Source of the DNA: an uncultured Collinsella sp.
GTDB lineage: Bacteria > Actinomycetota > Coriobacteriia > Coriobacteriales > Coriobacteriaceae
Length of the DNA: 38,684 nt
Assembly: GCA_902491915.1 (NCBI GenBank)
Contig: CABUJL010000005.1
Coordinates: 1-38,684 of the forward strand
Direction: 5' to 3'
Of this stretch, positions 24,906 to 31,632 are shown in pieces (within the stretch, counting starts at the first letter, position 1; each line of letters opens with the position of its first letter). The position numbers and the translations under genes were made by a program. The notes beneath the pieces are model-generated. The model did no database searches. It worked only from the letters and a program-made list of their open reading frames with translations, and was not told the DNA's origin.

Positions 24906-27533
24906 ATGAGAATCGATAAGCTAGCAATGACGTCGCGCGAGGCGTTGCAGACCGCCATGAGCACGGCTGCCGACGCGCAGGCCGGCGCGGTGGAGCCGAT
25001 TCACCTGCTGTCCGCCCTGCTCGGTGCCGGCGAGCGCAATATCTCCGTGATCATCGAGCGCATCGGTGCCGACCCGGCTCAGCTCGCACGCTCCACGCAG
25101 GATGCCATCGACCGCGCGCCCAAGGTTTCGGGCGAGGGCCAGCAGATGGGTCTGTCCAACGAGCTCGTCCGCGTCATCGAAAAAGCCGAGAAGAAGGCCA
25201 CCAAGATGGGCGACAGCTTTGTGGTGACCGAGCATCTGCTGATGGCACTTGCCGAGGACAAGGGCGACGCGGGCCGCGTGCTGCGCGACGTCGGCGTGAC
25301 CAAGGAGCGCATCGAGCAGGTCTACGAGGAGCTGCGTGGCGATGACCGCGTGACGTCTGCCGAGGACAAAACCCAGTTTGAGGCGCTGGAGCAGTACGGT
25401 CGCAACATCTGCGACCTCGCCCGCGCCGGCAAGCTCGACCCGGTCATCGGCCGTACTGACGAGATCCGCCGCACCATCCAGGTTCTGTCCCGTCGCACCA
25501 AGAACAACCCCGTGCTCATCGGCGAGCCGGGCGTCGGCAAGACGGCCATCGTCGAGGGCATCGCCCAACGTATCGTGGCCGGCGATGTGCCGAGCACCCT
25601 GCGCGACCGCGACCTCATCGAGCTCGACATGAGCGCGCTGGTCGCTGGCGCCAAGTACCGTGGTGAGTTCGAGGACCGCTTAAAGGCCGTGCTCAAAGAA
25701 GTGCAAAAATCCGAGGGCAAGGTCATCCTGTTCATCGATGAGCTCCACACCATCGTGGGCGCGGGTGCCACCGAGGGCTCTATGGACGCCGGCAACATCC
25801 TCAAGCCGGCGCTCGCCCGTGGCGACCTGCATGCGATCGGCGCGACCACGCTCGACGAATACCGCAAGTACATCGAGAAGGACGCGGCGCTCGCCCGTCG
25901 TTTCCAGACCGTTATGGTGAGCGAGCCTACCGTCGAGGACACCATCTCGATTCTGCGTGGCCTCAAGGAGAAGTACGAGATCTTCCACGGCGTGCACATC
26001 ACCGATAGCGCGCTCGTGGCAGCTGCTGACCTCTCCGATCGCTATATCGCCGACCGCTTCCTGCCCGACAAGGCCATCGACCTGGTCGACGAGGCCGCAA
26101 GCCGCCTGCGCATGGAGCTCGACAGTATGCCGGTCGAGATCGATGCCACCACGCGTCAGCTCACCCAGCTGCAGATCGAGGAACAGGCGCTCATGAAGGA
26201 GACCGATGACGCCTCCAAGGAGCGTCTGGAGGCCCTGCGCCAAGAGATTGCCGAGGTCCAGGAAAAACTCAACGTGCAAAAGGCCGGCTGGCTCAACCAG
26301 AAGAACGCCATCGACCACGTGCAGGAGCTTAAGAGCCAGCTTGACGAGGCCAAGAGCGAGGAGGAGCGTGCGACGCGCAACGGCGATTTGGGTCGTGCGT
26401 CCGAGCTGCGCTACTCCGTGATTCCGGGCCTGCAGCAGCAGATTCAGGATTCCGAGGCCGCGCTCGAGGCGCAAAAGCAGCAGGACGGCGAGGGCCTCAA
26501 CGAGCAGGTGACCTCCGATGAGATCGCCGAGGTCGTGAGCGCCTGGACCGGCGTGCCCGTGTCCAAGATGATGCAGGGCGAGCTCGACAAGCTCAAGGGC
26601 CTGGAGGGCGAGCTGCATAAGCGCGTCATCGGTCAGGATGAGGCCGTCTCCGCCGTTGCCGCGGCCGTGCGCCGCAGCCGTGCGGGCCTCTCCGATCCGG
26701 ACAAGCCCATCGGCAGCTTCTTCTTCCTGGGCCCCACCGGCGTGGGCAAGACCGAGCTCGCCAAGGCACTGGCCGAGTGCCTGTTCGATGACGAGCGCGC
26801 GCTCGTGCGTATCGACATGTCCGAGTATATGGAGAAGTTCAGCGTCCAGCGTCTGATTGGTGCGCCCCCGGGATACGTGGGCTACGACGAGGGCGGCCAG
26901 CTCACCGAGAAGGTGCGCCGTCGTCCGTACTCTGTGATCTTGCTCGACGAGATGGAGAAGGCTCATCCGGATGTCTTTAACGTGCTGTTGCAGGTGCTTG
27001 ATGACGGTCGTCTGACCGATGGCCAGGGTCGCCAGGTGTCCTTCAAGAACACGATTATCATCATGACGTCCAACGTGGGCTCCAAGGCCATCGCCGATCT
27101 GTCCGGTAAGGACGAGGAGGAGATGCGCCATCAGGTCGACGCTGCCATGGCTCAGACCTTCCGCCCCGAGTTCCTCAACCGTATCGACGATATCGTGGTG
27201 TTCCATCCGCTCGGTATGGCGCAGATCGAGAAGATCGTCGACATCCAGCTCGCCGACGTCCGCGCGCGTCTGGCCAAGGAGCGCATGACGCTTGCCATCA
27301 CCCCGGCGGCCAAGCAGATGCTCGCCGTGGGCGGCCTGGACCCGGTCTTTGGCGCCCGTCCGCTCAAGCGTCTGGTTCAGCGCGAGGTCGTGGATGCCAT
27401 CGCCGCCGCTATCATCGACGGCACGGTGCGCGAGGGCGATCAGGTGACGGTCGATGCCGACAAGGACGGCGGCTTTACCGTCGTGTGCGACAACACGCCG
27501 GCGGCCACCTATGAGGTCCCCGACGCCGAATAG
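24906..27533 (+). CDS. clpB: Disaggregase ClpB (Hsp100)
   Basis: ClpB (875 residues) is the AAA+ unfoldase that, with DnaK-DnaJ-GrpE, extracts proteins from aggregates. The Clp N-domain spans residues 1-145. AAA1 has Walker A GEPGVGKT (206-213) and Walker B VILFIDELHT. The middle coiled-coil (about 405-525) distinguishes ClpB from ClpA/C. AAA2 has Walker A GPTGVGKT (609-616) and the pore segment GAPPGYVGYDEGG. Length is normal. AGAGAGGTG precedes the ATG. Regulation by HspR is inferred from the upstream block shared with dnaK. Confidence 0.98.
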   Translation: MRIDKLAMTSREALQTAMSTAADAQAGAVEPIHLLSALLGAGERNISVIIERIGADPAQLARSTQDAIDRAPKVSGEGQQMGLSNELVRVIEKAEKKATKMGDSFVVTEHLLMALAEDKGDAGRVLRDVGVTKERIEQVYEELRGDDRVTSAEDKTQFEALEQYGRNICDLARAGKLDPVIGRTDEIRRTIQVLSRRTKNNPVLIGEPGVGKTAIVEGIAQRIVAGDVPSTLRDRDLIELDMSALVAGAKYRGEFEDRLKAVLKEVQKSEGKVILFIDELHTIVGAGATEGSMDAGNILKPALARGDLHAIGATTLDEYRKYIEKDAALARRFQTVMVSEPTVEDTISILRGLKEKYEIFHGVHITDSALVAAADLSDRYIADRFLPDKAIDLVDEAASRLRMELDSMPVEIDATTRQLTQLQIEEQALMKETDDASKERLEALRQEIAEVQEKLNVQKAGWLNQKNAIDHVQELKSQLDEAKSEEERATRNGDLGRASELRYSVIPGLQQQIQDSEAALEAQKQQDGEGLNEQVTSDEIAEVVSAWTGVPVSKMMQGELDKLKGLEGELHKRVIGQDEAVSAVAAAVRRSRAGLSDPDKPIGSFFFLGPTGVGKTELAKALAECLFDDERALVRIDMSEYMEKFSVQRLIGAPPGYVGYDEGGQLTEKVRRRPYSVILLDEMEKAHPDVFNVLLQVLDDGRLTDGQGRQVSFKNTIIIMTSNVGSKAIADLSGKDEEEMRHQVDAAMAQTFRPEFLNRIDDIVVFHPLGMAQIEKIVDIQLADVRARLAKERMTLAITPAAKQMLAVGGLDPVFGARPLKRLVQREVVDAIAAAIIDGTVREGDQVTVDADKDGGFTVVCDNTPAATYEVPDAE

Positions 27534-27578
27534 ATTTATGGGACATGCCTTAAAATCTGCCAGCCGTCTCTAAACGCC

Positions 27579-27615
27579 AAGGGCGGCGGATCCAATTGGG
27601 TCCGCCGCCCTTTTT
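27579..27615 (+). terminator. Terminator of clpB
   Basis: Arms GGGCGGCGGA (27581-27590) and TCCGCCGCCC (27601-27610) pair perfectly with extra inner pairs, followed by TTTTT. Confidence 0.95.
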
Positions 27616-27665
27616 CGTGCGACAATCGATAATGTTGAACGGATGCGATGCAAGGAGCTATGCAG

Positions 27666-27869
27666 ATGAAAGACGAGAACAAGACGAACGCACCGGCGGC
27701 TGAGGCAGCGCCCGCCGCGCCGGTCGCACCGAAGGCTTCTCCCAAACCGGCGCCCAAGCCGCGCGACCCCTATATCCGTGCCGAGAACGAGGACGATGAC
27801 GGTTACGACCCCTACAGCGACCGACGCCCCGAGCGCGAGCCGATGTTCGAAGCCGATCCGTGGCGCTAA
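27666..27869 (+). CDS. Small Pro/Ala-rich acidic protein
   Basis: The 67-residue protein is not recognised. The N-terminal half is Ala/Pro/Lys-rich (low complexity) and the C-terminal half is rich in Asp, Glu, Arg and Tyr, so it is probably disordered and cytoplasmic. I chose the ATG at 27666 because AAGGAG lies about 8 nt upstream; in-frame ATGs at 27660 and 27648 are too close to or ahead of that site. A 67-nt palindrome begins 12 nt after the stop. The good ribosome-binding site is the main support that it is real. Confidence 0.6.
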   Translation: MKDENKTNAPAAEAAPAAPVAPKASPKPAPKPRDPYIRAENEDDDGYDPYSDRRPEREPMFEADPWR

Positions 27870-27881
27870 GTGCCACCAATA

Positions 27882-27948
27882 AGTTGCGGTGAAATAGGGA
27901 CTGTTTTGCGGTTTGACCAGCAAAAACAATCCCTATTTCACCGCAACT
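27882..27948. repeat. 67-nt palindrome C1 (AGTTGCGGTGAAATAG family)
   Basis: Arms AGTTGCGGTGAAATAGGGA (27882-27900) and TCCCTATTTCACCGCAACT (27930-27948) match perfectly over 19 nt, with further pairing in the loop (TGTTTTGC/GCAAAAACA). It starts 12 nt after the stop of the small protein gene and lies between convergent genes. Confidence 0.9.
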
Positions 27949-27974
27949 GCGTTGGGCGGCTGTCTTCGGGCCGG

Positions 27975-29477
27975 CTAGTCCTGGGCTTTGATACTCGGCA
28001 GGAGAATCTGGGCGAGGTAGTCGGTCTCGAGTTTGGTCGCGGCGTCGGCTTTGCCGTCTTTGCCGACCAGTACGTTCTTGATCTGGCTATAGGTGTAGCG
28101 GTTGCCGGTCGTAAGCTCGACAAGCTCAATGGCCGTGTCCATGGGGTAGGTTGACACGGGGTTCTGCGTCCGTCCGTTGATGGTCTGGGGCACCACGTAC
28201 GGATAGACGGGGCCGCTGGCGTAGACGGTATAACCGTTGCCTAGATTGGCCGCACCCAAAACCGTATCGCCTTCATCGGGCGTAAAGCTCTCGCCCTCGC
28301 GCACCGCGACGAGCGTCACGAGCGGCGTATTGGCGTCGTCGCTCAGATAGATGCATAGCGTGCTTCCGTTTTGCCAAGTTGCGACCTTGCCGTACCACTC
28401 GACGGGAATATCGAGCTGGTAGAGGTCGGTTGCCTTGTGGCGAGCGTCAGCATCACGGGACGCCTGTGCCTTTTGCGCGCTCACGGCATTGACGGCGGCG
28501 TCGCGCCGCGCGGTTGCTGCCTGCTGGAGCACTTTGGCAGCCGCGGCGGAGCTCGCACCGCCCTCCTCGGCATACTTGGCGGCGGCATCGATCTGGTCGT
28601 CAGTCACCGTGTCGGCCGAAGGCACCTTGAGCTTAAAGGTAGCCTGGGCACTTAAATCCTGTCCATCGCTCTTAACGGTGACCTGCGTCTTGGTGGTCGG
28701 GACGGTATAGATGGTGCCGTCGGCCGCGATGGGGGAGGCAGCGATGGAGAGCGTGTAATCGCCGGGCAGCAGTTTGATGCCGCGGCCGTGCTCGTCAACA
28801 TAGAGCGTTTCGCTCACGGAGGAGCCATCAGCGTCCTGACCGCTTACCTGTACGGGAGTCTTGGAGCCGGTGGAACAGTCGAGGCCCGCGGCATGCACGC
28901 CAATCTGGACCGACATCATCGTGTGCGCACTGGCGGCGACAGCGGCAGCCTGCTCTTGCTGATATCCGTTCCAGGCAGCATAGCCTGCACCGCCGGCGAC
29001 GAGCGCGACGGCCACGATGCCGGCGACCATCAGATTGCGGCGCTTGGGCGACATCTTGCGATGGCGAACCTCGGCCTCGCGTGCCGAGGGAACGGACGGT
29101 AGGGGAATATCGCCCATGGCGATGGTCTCGTCCACGGCTGGTGCGGAACCCAGGCCAGGAAGCTCGCGGGTCAGCGAATCTTCGGCCGGCAAGTTGTCGA
29201 GCAAGATGGTTTCCTCGCTCGTGTCGGATTCGGGCTGGTCGTCGGCCTCGCATTCGGATTCCTCGCGCTCCGCCTCGTCTTCGGTGGGCGCGGCGCCATC
29301 GGCTTTTGCATCCCGATCATCGGGCTGCGCCTCGATTTCCGGCTCATCCTGCACATCAACGCTCGAATCGTCAAACGCAACATCGTCAAGCGAAATCCGG
29401 TCTAGGCTCTCCAGGGCCTCGGCACACGCTTCTGCATCTTGGGCCGCATCCTCTTGGCCTATCGTCTCATCTTTCAT
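27975..29477 (-). CDS. Bitopic membrane protein with acidic cytoplasmic domain, function unknown
   Basis: The 500-residue protein is not recognised. Residues 1-135 are very acidic and low complexity, with repeated short acidic/threonine motifs (EETILLDNLP, DETIAMGDIP) that resemble phosphorylation or FHA-binding sites. A basic patch (RHRKMSPKRR) leads into one membrane helix at 148-169. The remainder should be outside the cell: a beta-rich domain (175-280), an Ala-rich helical stretch (290-350) and a C-terminal domain with a Tyr-rich core. GGGGGATAT precedes the ATG. The layout resembles signalling or cell-surface regulators with a zinc-ribbon or FHA partner elsewhere, but this is only a shape argument. 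Confidence 0.75.
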   Translation of the reverse strand: MKDETIGQEDAAQDAEACAEALESLDRISLDDVAFDDSSVDVQDEPEIEAQPDDRDAKADGAAPTEDEAEREESECEADDQPESDTSEETILLDNLPAEDSLTRELPGLGSAPAVDETIAMGDIPLPSVPSAREAEVRHRKMSPKRRNLMVAGIVAVALVAGGAGYAAWNGYQQEQAAAVAASAHTMMSVQIGVHAAGLDCSTGSKTPVQVSGQDADGSSVSETLYVDEHGRGIKLLPGDYTLSIAASPIAADGTIYTVPTTKTQVTVKSDGQDLSAQATFKLKVPSADTVTDDQIDAAAKYAEEGGASSAAAAKVLQQAATARRDAAVNAVSAQKAQASRDADARHKATDLYQLDIPVEWYGKVATWQNGSTLCIYLSDDANTPLVTLVAVREGESFTPDEGDTVLGAANLGNGYTVYASGPVYPYVVPQTINGRTQNPVSTYPMDTAIELVELTTGNRYTYSQIKNVLVGKDGKADAATKLETDYLAQILLPSIKAQD

Positions 29478-29599
29478 ATATCCCCCAAGCTCAATATCGG
29501 GACAACACTGTACCCAAAAATGGAGCCATATAAAGCGCGTGCGAAATATAAGATCCGATTTAACTCGAGCGTATCGTTCGGCCGCATCCTCGCGGCAGC

Positions 29600-29640
29600 A
29601 AAAGGCCCCCGGAACGCGAACGAATCACATTCCGGGGGCT
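29600..29640 (-). terminator. Terminator of the TetR/membrane-protein unit
   Basis: Arms GCCCCCGGAA (29605-29614) and TTCCGGGGGC (29630-29639) are followed on the minus strand by CTTTTGC. It ends the leftward unit tetR plus membrane protein, about 70 nt after the stop. The stretch from here to 29477 shows no gene and must hold the promoter of the leftward 500-residue protein. Confidence 0.8.
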
Positions 29641-29710
29641 CTACAATGCGTTGAGTTGCGCGGAGCCGGCTATGCTGCTTCGTGCTCAAGCGATGTCTGC
29701 GCCAGGCGCG

Positions 29711-30664
29711 TTACTCGGCGTGCGCGTAATCAACCTTGGCGCGACGAGCGGTGGCCTTCTCCCAATCGCTGGTGCCCTCAAAGACATCCTGCTTGTAGGG
29801 ATTGCGGCCGAGCTTCTTGGCGCGGTAGGCGATGTAGATGATCGCGGCGACGTTGGCGACCAGCGCGGCAATCGAGACCGCGGTGGCGGCGCCGGGGTCG
29901 AGCGTGGAGTGGGTCACAAAGATGGACTCCTCCTGGAAGTAGGGGAACACCTGGGCAAACATGCACCAAATGGCCAGCGTAAAGGCGCGGTTCTGGATCC
30001 AGCCGCCCTTGTTCCAGATAAAGGCGGCGACGGTGGGCGCCAGCAGCAGCGCAAAGCCGCAGAACCAGGAGTGGGTGGGCAGGCAGTTGTAGGTGTAGCA
30101 GAAGTTCCAGATATCGTAGGCGATGATGTAGACCCAGGTCATATCGGGCCACAGCATGTCGGTCTGATCCTCGGAGGCGTAGACGCTCCACCAACCGGTC
30201 ATGCAGAAGATGTTGATGATACCGGCGATGCCGTTGAACACGTTGTTCCAGCCGGCCAGCTGCGTGGCACCTTCGGAGGTGACCCAGGTGGACTCGCCCA
30301 GGACAAAGAAGTGATAGGCGCTCTCGAAGTCGGACACGACGGCGATCATGATGTTGATGGCGACGATCACAAACGGCCATGCGCGGAACCAATGCGCCTT
30401 GCCGATCTTTCCCCACTGGTACTTAATGGCAATGAAGCCCCAGCAACCGGCGAGCGCCGCGTATACCTTGGCGTAGTGGAACCAGCTGTTCTGGTACACA
30501 TGGGTGGGGTTGGTGAGCGCCCACTCGGCACCCTGCGAAACGCCCACGGCGATGGCGACGCAGTAGATGGTCATGGCCAGCGGAGCCACGCCAAAGATGA
30601 TTGCCGCGCCGAGCTTGGTGCGGCGGCCGACCTCGTTGAGCACGATCAGGCCGATAAAGACCAT
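29711..30664 (-). CDS. Polytopic membrane protein, DUF5692-like
   Basis: The protein (317 residues from the ATG at 30664) has about eight or nine membrane helices and many aromatic residues (WFHYAKVYAALAGCWGF, YNCLPTHSWFCGFALLLAP) and resembles the DUF5692 family; its function is unknown. The ATG at 30664 has no ribosome-binding site. The frame stays open for 19 more codons to a TGA, and a strong AAAGGAG at 30725-30731 points to ATA (30718) or CTG (30715) as the start, adding LFDVWGSDTLIHWAGWA. It follows tetR on the same strand and is likely regulated by it. The divergent partner is the Fe-S/FAD oxidoreductase at 31633, so a redox or transport role linked to that enzyme is possible. Confidence 0.78.
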   Translation of the reverse strand: MVFIGLIVLNEVGRRTKLGAAIIFGVAPLAMTIYCVAIAVGVSQGAEWALTNPTHVYQNSWFHYAKVYAALAGCWGFIAIKYQWGKIGKAHWFRAWPFVIVAINIMIAVVSDFESAYHFFVLGESTWVTSEGATQLAGWNNVFNGIAGIINIFCMTGWWSVYASEDQTDMLWPDMTWVYIIAYDIWNFCYTYNCLPTHSWFCGFALLLAPTVAAFIWNKGGWIQNRAFTLAIWCMFAQVFPYFQEESIFVTHSTLDPGAATAVSIAALVANVAAIIYIAYRAKKLGRNPYKQDVFEGTSDWEKATARRAKVDYAHAE

Positions 30665-30781
30665 GGCCCAGCCGGCCCAGTGGATAAGGGTATCGCTACC
30701 CCAAACATCGAACAGTATGCTGCTCTCCTTTCACACGCCCGCGGCCCCTCTTCTGATCGCGGGCAGTTTGGCCAAATGTCG

Positions 30782-31444
30782 TCAGTTCTGGGGCTTGCGC
30801 TCCGGATACTTGGCGGTGTAGCCCTCGATGTGGAGCGTCGAGGCGATGATTTCCTTGACCGTCTCGTCGGGCACATCGGGGTGCGTGCGGATATACATCA
30901 AAAGACCCATGATGAGGGTGTAGAACGTCTCGTAGACATGGTCGATGCGTAGCTCATGATGGGCGACAAAATCCACCACGGTGGTGTCGCAGATATACTG
31001 CGCCACGCGTTGGACCACGTTGTGCAGAAAGCCGCCGTAGAGCGCACCGCTGCTGGAGGTGAGCGTACTCGGCAGCTCGTGGCCGCTGGCGACCAGGCGC
31101 TTAAAGAGCGGGGCGACGGTGTCGAGTGCGCCCTCGATATCGCCGACGGTGCGGTTGGCATTCCACTGCTCGAGCTCGGAGATAAAACCGTCGATTGCCT
31201 CGTCCATGACGGCGGTGACGGCGGCGTCCATGTCGGCGAAGTAGTGGTAGAACAGCGAGCGCGTGCAGCCGGCTCGCTTGGTCACGGCCGATACCGATAG
31301 GTGGGACACGCCCAGCTCGGAGCTTACGGTGCGCACGGCATCGAGGATCTCGCGACGGCGTTCGTCGCCCGTCAAGCGCTTTGCCGTGCTGTCGGGCGCG
31401 GGGACGGCGTCGGCCACAGAGGTGTTCGCTGCGTTACTGCTCAT
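30782..31444 (-). CDS. TetR-family transcriptional regulator
   Basis: The 220-residue protein has a TetR N-terminal helix-turn-helix (about residues 28-75; RREILDAVRTVSSELG then VSAVTKRAGCTRSLFYHYF) and a helical ligand-binding domain with no recognisable ligand signature. I chose the ATG at 31444, with AAAGGCGG about 8 nt upstream, over one six codons earlier. It is divergent from the oxidoreductase at 31633 and upstream of the DUF5692-like gene. Two matching palindromes at 31504-31541 are the natural operator, so it probably controls both sides. Confidence 0.93.
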   Translation of the reverse strand: MSSNAANTSVADAVPAPDSTAKRLTGDERRREILDAVRTVSSELGVSHLSVSAVTKRAGCTRSLFYHYFADMDAAVTAVMDEAIDGFISELEQWNANRTVGDIEGALDTVAPLFKRLVASGHELPSTLTSSSGALYGGFLHNVVQRVAQYICDTTVVDFVAHHELRIDHVYETFYTLIMGLLMYIRTHPDVPDETVKEIIASTLHIEGYTAKYPERKPQN

Positions 31445-31503
31445 GTGCTTGCCGCCTTTCATCCGTTTGAGCCTGACCGTTCGCCTAACAGTCTTGAATA
31501 TTG

Positions 31504-31541
31504 TTGACGGTTCGTCAATACTGTTTTTGACACAATGTCAA
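31504..31541. promoter_or_regulatory. Twin TTGAC-GTCAA palindromes, probable TetR operator
   Basis: TTGACG-GTT-CGTCAA (31504-31518) and TTGACA-CAA-TGTCAA (31527-31541) are perfect 15-nt palindromes of the same pattern, centred 23 bp apart, in the 188-nt divergent region between tetR and the oxidoreductase. The spacing suits two regulator dimers on one DNA face. Confidence 0.75.
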
Positions 31542-31632
31542 CAATAACGGGTGAACGGCGTGGGGGCATGTCGAGCCCGTAAAAAGAGGGGCGCTGCGTG
31601 CCTGCCAGGCTGCGGCAAGAGAAGGGACGACT

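Noticed and set aside
25680..27206. 508-codon open frame opposite clpB
   Set aside because: It is a shadow of the ClpB reading frame, Leu/His-rich without motifs.
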